Assembly (NCBI RefSeq): GCF_011752935.1
Contig: NZ_VWWO01000001.1
Coordinates: forward strand, 2,914,001 to 2,978,000
Length of the DNA: 64,000 bases
Direction of reading: 5' to 3'
Origin: Chitinophaga sp. Cy-1792
GTDB lineage: Bacteria > Bacteroidota > Bacteroidia > Chitinophagales > Chitinophagaceae
The first letter of the stretch is position 1; every line of letters starts with the position of its first letter. Both the position numbers and the translations under genes were made by a program. Positions 9,391-17,245 of this stretch are shown here, piece by piece. Below the pieces are notes generated by a model. It saw only the letters and a program-made list of their open reading frames with translations, had not been told where the DNA came from and searched no databases.

Positions 9391-10860
9391 ATGAACATAT
9401 TCACTTTAAAAACTTTCCTGGGCATAGCTGCTATCACCACCATGCTGTCAGCATGTACCAAGAGTTATAATTTTAAAGATGGTTACGATCAACCTAAAGC
9501 CATTGATACCACTGGCATTGGGTCGATGGATACCAGTCTTAATAAAATTGACAGCAGCGGTTTCCCCGATGCCAGAAAATTCCCCGGCCTTGTATCTGTT
9601 GTAGAGCCCCGACTCAATGACCAGGCGGTTACGCTGGACCTGAACTTCAAGATAGTATCTCCACAGATTCGCATTTCTTCTCCTCCGGGCTACTGGCTGA
9701 GCACAGGCTATTATGCCGGCCCCGGCGAGCTGGTGAAAATAGAAATCCCGCAGGGTACAGAAGGTATGACGGTTCAGGTGGGCGCCCATACGGATAATGT
9801 TACGGGCAAAGCACCGCAACTTCGTGCAGGCCTCATCGTTACTGCTAAAACGGTACTGCCGGGCGTGAACTATATCCGTAATATCTATGGCGGCCCGATA
9901 TACCTGATACCTACAGGTCCTTCCAATAAAAAAATCACCGTGAAGCTGAGTAATGTCTGCAAATCTCCTGATTTCGTGCTGGGAGAATCTGCTGATGCAG
10001 AATGGAAAGACCGCCTGCGTAAATCACAGGTGCCGGTGGTGGAGCTGAGAGGCAAACGTTTGGTCATCACCATGTACAGAAAGGTGCTGTTAGGTTTGTT
10101 GGATAATTTCAATGCGGAAGCAGTGATGAAAACCTGGGATGAGGTAATAGAGAAAGATTATAACGACTGGTATGGCCTTTCTGATAACCCCGCGGATCCT
10201 ATCGATCAGGCGCCGGGAACCCCGCACCGCTTTGTACTGGATATTCAGATATCACTGGGTAGTGGCCATAGCGGCTATCCGTGTATGGCTTATCTCGACT
10301 GGCACAGCGACTTCCTGGATACCGCAGTGATCAATACCGGCGCCAGCTGGGGCCCTTGCCATGAAATCGGCCATAACCACCAGATGACCAACACCTGGAG
10401 CTGGGGCGGCGTGGAGGCACTGACAGAAACCAGTAATAACCTCTTTGTATTCCAGGTGGCCAACAGGCACGGAAAGAAACCCCCACGCATATACGATGCC
10501 GGACAGAATTTCGTGCAGCCCGCACTGGACTGGGCAAAAACAGATACTGTCAACACCACGAAAAACTTCGCCGGCATAACGGATGTATTCCAGCGGCTGG
10601 TGCCATTTGTTCAGCTGTTCCAGCGCTATGGATACGGCATGATGGGATATATCTGCCGCGAAGCACGCCATGAACAGCGTGTTACCTATATCGACCAGGT
10701 AAAGAAAGATTTTTTATATACCAGTGCCAGCAAATATGCACAAACAGATCTTTATCCATTCTTCCGCTACTGGGGAATCTTTGTTTCTCCAACAGCAAGA
10801 GCAGAAGTCAGTAACCTGCCATTGTTGAAAGAAAAGATCTGGCTGAATGATATCAGGTAA
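9391..10860 (+). CDS. M60-family (enhancin-like) zinc metallopeptidase lipoprotein
   Basis: This 489-aa lipoprotein (MLSAC|TKSYN) has the M60/M60-like gluzincin motif: HEIGH at residues 324-328 inside GPCHEIGHNHQM, followed by the downstream Glu in GGVEALTETSNN (E342). Spacing between the HExxH and the Glu is within the family range. The N-terminal half is a beta-rich domain before the catalytic region. M60 proteases cleave O-glycosylated proteins such as mucins. Its place in a SusCD operon with no visible glycoside hydrolase suggests that the locus processes glycoproteins, which is inference. Length and motif spacing are normal. Confidence 0.9.
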   Translation: MNIFTLKTFLGIAAITTMLSACTKSYNFKDGYDQPKAIDTTGIGSMDTSLNKIDSSGFPDARKFPGLVSVVEPRLNDQAVTLDLNFKIVSPQIRISSPPGYWLSTGYYAGPGELVKIEIPQGTEGMTVQVGAHTDNVTGKAPQLRAGLIVTAKTVLPGVNYIRNIYGGPIYLIPTGPSNKKITVKLSNVCKSPDFVLGESADAEWKDRLRKSQVPVVELRGKRLVITMYRKVLLGLLDNFNAEAVMKTWDEVIEKDYNDWYGLSDNPADPIDQAPGTPHRFVLDIQISLGSGHSGYPCMAYLDWHSDFLDTAVINTGASWGPCHEIGHNHQMTNTWSWGGVEALTETSNNLFVFQVANRHGKKPPRIYDAGQNFVQPALDWAKTDTVNTTKNFAGITDVFQRLVPFVQLFQRYGYGMMGYICREARHEQRVTYIDQVKKDFLYTSASKYAQTDLYPFFRYWGIFVSPTARAEVSNLPLLKEKIWLNDIR

Positions 10861-10891
10861 TCGCACCAATTATCAACCAAAAAACAGGAAC

Positions 10892-12550
10892 ATGAAATTT
10901 ATAAAATATATCCTTGGCGGTGTGCTGTTGGCCGGTATGGCTACTTCCTGCACCAAGGTGGATACGGTACCAGGAGATAATGCAGAGAAACCGAAGTTCT
11001 CTGATAAAAGTAAAGTGCTGGTAGTAATTGTAGACGGACTTGCAGGACAGCAGCTGAAAGCCGTGCGTCCGCCCGCATTAATGGCGATGATGGAGCATAG
11101 CACCTATAGCTATGAAACACAGGCCGATACCATCACGACCGATGGTGCTTCGCTGGCAGCTATTTATACAGGTGTGGCCGTTGGGAAGAATGAAATCAGG
11201 GACAGTGCTTTAACGCCGGCTTCTGTCAGTGGTGCCCGGTACGCGCCTTTTCTCTCCCTGATAAAAAAATCAGGACAACGTCAGCTGAAAACGATTTCTG
11301 TTACCGCCTGGTCGCAGGTAAATAAGACCCTGCTGGCAGATGCTACCGTAAAAGTAAATGTGGCAGACAATGACGTTGCTGTAAGAGATTCTGCTGCCGG
11401 CAGGTTAAAGTCAGACAGCCTGGATCTGATGTTTGTACAGTTTAACAGCATCAATAAAGCCGGTGCCAGCGGCGGATTCACCGCTTCTAATGCCGGTTAT
11501 GCAACTGCCATTACTACCATAGACGGATATATCAATGATCTTATGACGGCCATGAAAAGCCGCCCGGATTATAGTAATGAAAACTGGCTGGTAATTGTGC
11601 AGTCTACCCATGGTGGATTGAACAAGTCGTATGGTGGCGATTCTGATGAGGAAATGAATGCTTTCTCACTCTATTATTGCCCTGATTTATTTAAATACCA
11701 GGTAGATAAGCCACAGATGATCCAGTACGGGGTGGCCTTTCATGGCGCTGATGCAAGCGCTGCCAATGCTGTGCTGAATGATAATACCGCATACGATTTC
11801 GCATCAGGTGGTCAGTGGACGCTGGAGATGAAGGTGAAATCTGTGGATGCCAACAACCGCTATTATCCGCCTTTCTTTTCAAAACGCCCTTCCTTTACCA
11901 GTGGCGCTACCGGATGGTGTTTCTTCCAGGAAGGCACGTTGTGGCAGATCAATATGGGTAATACCGGTAAAGGAAATATACAGTGTAAAGGTGCTACCAT
12001 CGCTGATAAGAACTGGCACCACCTGACAGTCACCATCACCAAAAGAGCAGATGGTAAAAAGTATATGCGTACCTATACGGATGGTTTGTACAATAACCAG
12101 ACAGAGTTTACCTCTTTCGCATCTATCAGCACGCCCGCACCGCTGACACTAGGCTATATTCCCGGTAACGGCGAAGTGAATATGTATATCTCTGACGTGC
12201 GTATCTGGGCTGATTCCTTGCCGGCAGATATTATCTCCAAATATTCCTGTACCAATGTTATCGATGCTTCTCATCCCTATTACAACAAGTTGATAGGCTA
12301 CTGGCCTTTGAATGAGCGTAAGGGAACGGTGCTGAGGAATAAGGCCCCCAATGCCACCGGTAAGGACTTTAACATGTCTGCGGTGGCCAGGTGGGACCTG
12401 CTCAACTACACACTGCCTTGCCAGGGAAATATGGGATTACAGGCGCCTCCGGCTACTACAGATCTGTTCTACCAGATATCTTACTGGATGGATCTTAAGA
12501 TTGATCCTAACTGGGAAATTGGCGGGCGTCTCTGGCTGAAATTCTTTTAA
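10892..12550 (+). CDS. Degenerate alkaline-phosphatase-fold + LamG lipoprotein, paralogue 2
   Basis: The chosen start at 10892 gives a clean lipoprotein signal (MKFIKYILGGVLLAGMATSC); the longer frame from 10847 would overlap the M60 gene and bury it. The protein is 552 aa. It has the same layout as the gene at 7620: VDG (first metal Asp kept), YTG cap, then NKAGA (N188, A192) instead of DxxGH and STHG (T239, H240) instead of SDHG. A LamG-like domain (GWCFFQEGTLWQINMG, MYISDVRIW) and a C-terminal HPYYNKLIGYWPLNE segment shared with its paralogues follow. It is probably non-catalytic and substrate-binding. Confidence 0.8.
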   Translation: MKFIKYILGGVLLAGMATSCTKVDTVPGDNAEKPKFSDKSKVLVVIVDGLAGQQLKAVRPPALMAMMEHSTYSYETQADTITTDGASLAAIYTGVAVGKNEIRDSALTPASVSGARYAPFLSLIKKSGQRQLKTISVTAWSQVNKTLLADATVKVNVADNDVAVRDSAAGRLKSDSLDLMFVQFNSINKAGASGGFTASNAGYATAITTIDGYINDLMTAMKSRPDYSNENWLVIVQSTHGGLNKSYGGDSDEEMNAFSLYYCPDLFKYQVDKPQMIQYGVAFHGADASAANAVLNDNTAYDFASGGQWTLEMKVKSVDANNRYYPPFFSKRPSFTSGATGWCFFQEGTLWQINMGNTGKGNIQCKGATIADKNWHHLTVTITKRADGKKYMRTYTDGLYNNQTEFTSFASISTPAPLTLGYIPGNGEVNMYISDVRIWADSLPADIISKYSCTNVIDASHPYYNKLIGYWPLNERKGTVLRNKAPNATGKDFNMSAVARWDLLNYTLPCQGNMGLQAPPATTDLFYQISYWMDLKIDPNWEIGGRLWLKFF

Positions 12551-12575
12551 CACGACATTCCTAAAAAACTGAACT

Positions 12576-14315
12576 ATGCAGAAAATATTATCAGGATATC
12601 TGAAATGCGGGATTGGTGCCGCGATGGCGGGAATGATCGCGCTGAGTGCCTGTACCAGGGAAGTATTGAAGCCGGTGCGGTACGACACCGATACCTCCAG
12701 GCAGCTGATCGGTACTGCTACCCTTAAAGACAGGAAAGTATTGCTGATAGGCATTGATGGCGCCGTTGCCTCACTGGTGGAGAGTTTTAAGACACCGGTG
12801 ATTACAGGGCTGCTGCCGCAAAGTGTTTATACTTTCTCCGGCATCAATGATACGATCAGCACGCCGGCGGCGGCATGGTCTACCATTATGACCGGAAGAA
12901 CAGTGGCAGCGCACAAAATTATTGACAGTACGTTGATTCCGCGATCTGTGGAAGGCAGCCACACTGCCATCACTTACTATAATAGTTTTTTATATTATAT
13001 CAAGGACGATAATAACCAGGCGAAGGTCTCCAGCATTTCACAGTGGGCGGACCTGAACTATTTCACCATGAATGTGGCAGACAAGATCTACAACGTAAAT
13101 GGTGGTGGCGATAAAACGGTGGCTGATGCAACGGTTGCGGAGCTGAACAGCAATAATCCGGATGTGCTGATAGCCAATTTCAACGGGCCTGCGCTGGCCG
13201 GGCTGCAATCGGGCTTTACGGATAATGCAGCTTACAGAAAAGCGGTGACGGATGTGGATACCTATATTGGTAGTATCCTGGCAGCGCTGAAAGCGAGAAA
13301 GAACGCCGCCAAGGAAGACTGGCTGGTAGTCATTCAGAACACCAGCGGTGGTACCGGCAATCAGATGGGAGGGGCCTCTGTCGGTGACCGCAATAACATG
13401 ACGATTTACTATAGTCCGCTTATTACGCCGCAAAGACTCGATGGTCCTGCGTATTACGATCTTGGCGTTCGTTATACCGGTGGATTGTCCAACTATATCC
13501 GTGCAGAAAACTATGACGGTGGATTGTACAATTTAGGTAGCGGGGAACTGACGATTGAGGCTAAGGTAAGATTCAACAAAGGCCCGAGAAACAACTACCG
13601 GTATCAGTATCCGCCATTTCTGAGTAAATGTGATTCGCTGGATGATGTTATTCCCGGTTGGGCATTTTACAGAGATAATGACGATATCGCTTTTACGTTC
13701 CAGGATGGTATCAATGCGGATGAAGTACGCCCTGCTGCCAGCATCGCGGATGGTAACTTTCATACGATAACGGCTACACTCCAACATACGTATAGTGCTG
13801 CTCACGGTCATGGATATACGGCAAGTATATTTGTAGACGGTCAGGCAAAGCAATCGGAATCATTTGATGGCGGCGCCCCTGAAATTGTGACGGAGAGCCC
13901 GTTGGTAATTGGTTACAGACCGGTGATATACAACGATAATAATGAAATCGATATGTATATGATGGATGTGAGGATCTGGAATAAGGTACTGCCGGATGAT
14001 GTTATTAAGAAATATGCGCCATTAAGTAATATCGATGCTACGCATCCGTATTATGCCAATCTGATTGGCGACTGGCGTGGTAACGATCATGGCGGCAACG
14101 TATTGCATGATAATAGCAGTTACAAAAAAGATTTCAAGGTAGTGGGAAAATACCGCTGGGATGCGCTTGGCTATGTGCTCGATGGCAAGAGTGCCACCAC
14201 TGCGCCTTCTAATATAGATATCTTCCCGTCTGTGCTAAGCTGGATAGGTATTTCATTGCCTGCTTCTACAATGCCGACAGGTATCAATCGCATTCAGGTA
14301 ATTGGAACTAAATAG
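12576..14315 (+). CDS. Degenerate alkaline-phosphatase-fold + LamG lipoprotein, paralogue 3
   Basis: This 579-aa lipoprotein (IALSAC|TREV) is the third paralogue and the last gene of the operon. The fold is recognisable from IGIDGA, IMTG and the KEDWLVVIQ strand. The DxxGH position reads ALAGL (A206, L210) and the SDHG position reads TSGG (T256, S257), so it is the most eroded of the three. The LamG-like part (GWAFYRDND, MYMMDVRIW) and the THPYYANLIGDW segment are conserved. The LamG and C-terminal modules, rather than the phosphatase centre, seem to be under selection. Confidence 0.78.
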   Translation: MQKILSGYLKCGIGAAMAGMIALSACTREVLKPVRYDTDTSRQLIGTATLKDRKVLLIGIDGAVASLVESFKTPVITGLLPQSVYTFSGINDTISTPAAAWSTIMTGRTVAAHKIIDSTLIPRSVEGSHTAITYYNSFLYYIKDDNNQAKVSSISQWADLNYFTMNVADKIYNVNGGGDKTVADATVAELNSNNPDVLIANFNGPALAGLQSGFTDNAAYRKAVTDVDTYIGSILAALKARKNAAKEDWLVVIQNTSGGTGNQMGGASVGDRNNMTIYYSPLITPQRLDGPAYYDLGVRYTGGLSNYIRAENYDGGLYNLGSGELTIEAKVRFNKGPRNNYRYQYPPFLSKCDSLDDVIPGWAFYRDNDDIAFTFQDGINADEVRPAASIADGNFHTITATLQHTYSAAHGHGYTASIFVDGQAKQSESFDGGAPEIVTESPLVIGYRPVIYNDNNEIDMYMMDVRIWNKVLPDDVIKKYAPLSNIDATHPYYANLIGDWRGNDHGGNVLHDNSSYKKDFKVVGKYRWDALGYVLDGKSATTAPSNIDIFPSVLSWIGISLPASTMPTGINRIQVIGTK

Positions 14316-14320
14316 TTTTT

Positions 14321-14681
14321 TGGGTAATCTCTTTCAGGGTTTAAGGGGTCTCACCGCCTGCGGCAACCCCTTTCAGGATTAGAGGTTTCCGCTTAGGGAA
14401 TCCCTTTCAAGGTTTAAGGGGGCCGCGCCTGAGGCAACCCCTTTCGGGATTTGAAGTTTCCGCTTAGGGAATCCCATTCAAGGTTTAAGGGTGCCGCGCC
14501 TGAGACAATCCCTTTCAGGATTAGAGGTTTCCGCTTAGGGAATCCCATTCAAGGTTTAAGGGTGCCGCGCCTGAGACAATCCCTTTCAGGATTAGAGGTT
14601 TCCGCTTAGGGAATCCCTTTCAAGGTTTAAGGGTGTTGCGCCGCAAGTAATCTCTTTCAGGGTTTAAGGGATCTCACCGCC
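14321..14681 (+). repeat. Tandem array of ten alternating 37/34-bp monomers (71-bp dimeric unit)
   Basis: The monomer core C(T/A)TTC(A/G) recurs at 14331, 14370, 14404, 14441, 14475, 14512, 14546, 14583, 14617 and 14654. Spacings are 39, then strictly alternating 34 and 37 bp, giving a 71-bp higher-order unit. The CCGCTTAGGG block of one monomer type recurs at 14389, 14460, 14531 and 14602, exactly 71 bp apart. The first and last monomers share the TAATCTCTTTCAGGG form and a TCTCACCGCC end, while the inner ones diverge from it. No ORF runs through it. It lies between convergent genes. Confidence 0.9.
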
Positions 14682-14700
14682 GTAGGCGGTGAGATCCCTT
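14666..14700 (+). terminator. Perfect 16-bp hairpin with GTA triloop after the SusCD operon
   Basis: Arms 14666-14681 and 14685-14700 pair perfectly around a GTA loop closed by C-G, and T-rich sequence follows. It is the likely terminator of the upstream + operon. The left arm is the end of the last monomer of the repeat array. Confidence 0.75.
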
Positions 14701-14741
14701 TTCATTTTTTCAGATGCCGAAGGCATCTGAAAAAATGAAAA
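14699..14741. terminator. Perfect 20-bp hairpin with GAA triloop
   Basis: Arms 14699-14718 and 14722-14741 pair perfectly around a GAA loop closed by C-G. It overlaps the previous hairpin by two bases. A- and T-runs inside the arms would let it act in both directions between the convergent genes. Confidence 0.7.
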
Positions 14742-14751
14742 CTAAAAATCT

Positions 14752-14782
14752 ATATAAAAAAAGCGCCTGTAAAAACAGGCGC
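14752..14782 (-). terminator. Terminator of the 14844-15413 gene
   Basis: Stem GCGCCTGT (14763-14770) pairs with 14775-14782 around AAAA. On the minus strand it is followed by a run of T (A-run at 14755-14762 on +). Confidence 0.75.
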
Positions 14783-14843
14783 CACTATATAATCGTTACG
14801 TAGACTCAGTATAACTGATTCTCTATTTAACTACAAAATGAAA

Positions 14844-15413
14844 CTATTGTAACAACCACTCCAGCTTATACATCCCATGATAGGTGTCAAACACGCATAA
14901 CTCATTATCCTGCCGGAAGTTGATGTCGATTTTATCCGCCAGCTCTTTATGTTCCGGAAAGGCACGTTTGACATTCCAGGTTGTCAGTGGCTGAATATTA
15001 CCGCCACGGGCGCTGAAATAGTAATCATATTTTTCTGTGTATAAATCCTTGCCGGTATGTTGCTGCTTTCTTCTGTACAGCTGCAACTGACCGTTTTTAT
15101 TCAGGACTTCATACCGGTTGTTGTCTTGCAGGCGATATACGGTGCCATTGGCGCCGGTAAAGGCGTAGATCTCCGTTTTAGGAATCTGCCGGGTATTTCC
15201 ATTGTATTTAAGACTGATATAAGGCTTGCTGATAAAATCATGCAGGTATAAACTGCCACTGTGCAGACTATCGGGCCCGTACGAAGGGCGGTTATTTAAA
15301 TAGTCGGATATTGTACTGTAAATGCCATATGTTTTCACCTGTGACTTTACTGGCAAAGCATACAAAGAGATCACCAGTAACACGCTGCCTGCCATTTTAA
15401 AGTGCTTTTTCAT
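14844..15413 (-). CDS. Small secreted protein of unknown function
   Basis: This 189-aa protein has a signal peptide (MKKHFKMAGSVLLVISLYALPVKS) and no other membrane segment. The mature part contains DYLNNRPSYGPDSLHSG, a KTEIYAFTGANGTVYRL segment and a conserved-looking YDYYFSARGG. I do not recognise a named domain. It is a monocistronic minus-strand gene with its own terminator (14752-14782) and a promoter candidate at 15534-15560. The 5' leader would be about 115 nt. Confidence 0.75.
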   Translation of the reverse strand: MKKHFKMAGSVLLVISLYALPVKSQVKTYGIYSTISDYLNNRPSYGPDSLHSGSLYLHDFISKPYISLKYNGNTRQIPKTEIYAFTGANGTVYRLQDNNRYEVLNKNGQLQLYRRKQQHTGKDLYTEKYDYYFSARGGNIQPLTTWNVKRAFPEHKELADKIDINFRQDNELCVFDTYHGMYKLEWLLQ

Positions 15414-15789
15414 GAGTGTGCTGCTTTTGGGTAGATAATAAACAAGACAGATGCCTGTCTTTTGTTTTTTATAAATATTGGTGTAAAGATGCTATGGTAG
15501 CGGATCTTAATTTTCCTACGCTCCCTATTCCTGCAAAGGTAAAGCATATCATTTTGACAATATTTATCAAAATGGGAAACATTTCCCTCCCCCGACATGT
15601 CTTTTTCTCATTTTGACATGGTTTTTCCATTTCTGCATATCTTTTTAAGATCAAACTTTCCTGATGCCAATAATGTTACATGCGGGAAGTATTGAATAGT
15701 ATAGGTTTTGCCGTTTACGGCATTATTTTCTTGCAACAGGGCATACTATTCGATTATCCTGGGCAGCATTTGAAAAAACATGCCAAAAC
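15414..15789. promoter_or_regulatory. Divergent intergenic region with several dyads
   Basis: The region holds CATTTTGA (15550-15557) facing TCAAAATG (15567-15574), a GGGAAA/TTTCCC palindrome (15574-15587), and a third CATTTTGA (15609-15616). The same octamer pair occurs upstream of the sensor/regulator operon (19990-20019). It is likely a regulator-binding region between the small secreted protein and the porin. No gene was found in it, and no well-spaced sigma-54 promoter was found before the porin. Confidence 0.5.
15534..15560 (-). promoter_or_regulatory. Bacteroidota-type promoter for the 14844-15413 gene
   Basis: Read on the minus strand, TACCTTTG (15534-15541) matches the TAnnTTTG -7 element, and a TTG (15558-15560) lies 16 bp upstream as the -33 element. 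The TTG abuts the CATTTTGA dyad at 15550-15574. Confidence 0.5.
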
Positions 15790-17142
15790 ATGAAGAAAGT
15801 ATTTTTAATGGGGCTTATCCTGACCAGTGCCATGTATCAGGGATACGCCCAGGTAGACTCGACCACCGTAAAACACCAACCTGTATCAGTAGACGGAAGT
15901 AACGGCAGATCATTGCCATCACCTATCTCTTCACCACCATTCCCCAGCGGAGAATGGGTAGGCGGCCCCGTTATCGGTATCCCCGCAGACGCGCCTGATT
16001 ATCCGCTGACAAAAGCACTCGGACTGGCAGGAAGTAAAAGCCGTATTAAAATTTATGGCTGGGCAAGTGTAGGTATGAACGTCAGCACCTCCAAAAATTC
16101 CAATGCGCCTACCAGCTATAACCTCGTGCCCAACAGGCCCGTACTCGACCAGCTGATTTTACGCGCAGAAAGACAACCCAATACAGTCCAGACCGACCAT
16201 GTAGACTGGGGTTTTGTGGTAGATAATATCTTTGGTACCGATTATCGTTATACTCTCGCTAAAGGTATCTTCAGTGATCAGCTCTTGAAATATAATCACC
16301 TGTATGGTTATGATCCGACACAGGTATATGGTATGCTCTACATCCCCAAGGTAGCACAGGGCTTGCTCATTAAAGTAGGTCGTTTTATTTCTCCTGCGGA
16401 TATTGAAGCGCAGTGGGCGCCGGATAATTACCTGTACTCTCACTCGCTGATGTTTACCGTAGATCCCTATACGTTTACCGGTGTACACGCCGTACTGCGA
16501 TTGAATGAACACTGGCAGCTGGCTGCCGGCGCCCATGCAGGTAATGATATGGCGCCATGGAGCAGCTCCGCAAGTCTGAACGGACTGTTCATGGTTCGCT
16601 GGGTATCCAATAATAACCGCAACTCATTATATGGCGGTATCAATTCCCTCGGCCGTGGTTATTATAAAGATGCACACGATAACCTGCAAATGGTCGTGAC
16701 TACCTGGGGGCATAAATTCAGTGAGAAAGTGCACATGAATACAGAGGTATATTACATGTGGCAACATGATGCGGCAGTGGGAGGTACGGCCATACAAGGC
16801 CCCGGCAAAGACTGGTATATGGGTACAGGCCTCGGTGCCACTATTCCCGGTATAGCATCTGCCGTAGGCGCCGTAAACTACTTCGAAATCCAGCTGTCAC
16901 CTAAGAAAGACTACCTCTCCATCAGGAATGATTTCCTGAATGATCCCCAGGGAAACCGTACGGGCTTTACTACTGCTTATAGCAGCCACACCATCGGATG
17001 GGTGCATCATTTCAATAACCTGATCAGGATACGCCCTGAAATCCGCTATGAAAAAGCCTGGACAAATGATGCCACACCATACGATAACGGTACTAAAGGA
17101 TATCAGTTTACTGGTGCCATGGATCTAATCGTAAGATTCTAG
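15790..17142 (+). CDS. Outer-membrane beta-barrel porin, Bbp2 (OmpL-like) type
   Basis: This 450-aa protein has a signal peptide (MKKVFLMGLILTSAMYQGYAQ), a Pro/Ser-rich linker (SPISSPPFPSGEWVGGP), and a barrel typical of the Bbp2 family. Family features are IKIYGWASVGMNVSTS at the barrel start, DHVDWGFVVDNIFGTDYRY, GRFISPADIEAQWAPDNYLYSHS, and a terminal strand ending in VRF. It probably lets small solutes cross the outer membrane; the substrate is unknown. It is convergent with the response-regulator gene downstream. Dyads upstream (15550-15616) match those ahead of the sensor gene, which suggests control by that two-component pair. Confidence 0.85.
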   Translation: MKKVFLMGLILTSAMYQGYAQVDSTTVKHQPVSVDGSNGRSLPSPISSPPFPSGEWVGGPVIGIPADAPDYPLTKALGLAGSKSRIKIYGWASVGMNVSTSKNSNAPTSYNLVPNRPVLDQLILRAERQPNTVQTDHVDWGFVVDNIFGTDYRYTLAKGIFSDQLLKYNHLYGYDPTQVYGMLYIPKVAQGLLIKVGRFISPADIEAQWAPDNYLYSHSLMFTVDPYTFTGVHAVLRLNEHWQLAAGAHAGNDMAPWSSSASLNGLFMVRWVSNNNRNSLYGGINSLGRGYYKDAHDNLQMVVTTWGHKFSEKVHMNTEVYYMWQHDAAVGGTAIQGPGKDWYMGTGLGATIPGIASAVGAVNYFEIQLSPKKDYLSIRNDFLNDPQGNRTGFTTAYSSHTIGWVHHFNNLIRIRPEIRYEKAWTNDATPYDNGTKGYQFTGAMDLIVRF

Positions 17143-17153
17143 CGCTCAAAGAA

Positions 17154-17186
17154 TTTTATTGCCCTGCCGCAGGCAGGGCAATAAAA
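17154..17186. terminator. 15-bp perfect hairpin with GCA triloop after the porin
   Basis: Arms 17154-17168 and 17172-17186 pair perfectly around GCA. T- and A-runs at both ends allow use in both directions. Confidence 0.75.
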
Positions 17187-17190
17187 AATA

Positions 17191-17233
17191 AAACAAAAGT
17201 GGGTCTCTACGAAGTAGAGACCCACTTTTGTTT
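17191..17233. terminator. 20-bp perfect hairpin with GAA triloop
   Basis: Arms 17191-17210 and 17214-17233 pair perfectly around GAA. It sits 13 bp from the stop of the response-regulator gene and serves the convergent pair. Confidence 0.75.
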
Positions 17234-17245
17234 ACAGGAAAAATA

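Noticed and set aside
14321..14681. Array considered as CRISPR
   Set aside because: There are no unique spacers of constant length between identical repeats and no cas genes; the units are contiguous alternating monomers.
15717..15736. A GGCA...TTGCAA stretch ahead of the porin, like a sigma-54 promoter
   Set aside because: The spacing between GG and GC is 12 bases instead of 10, which sigma-54 does not normally tolerate.
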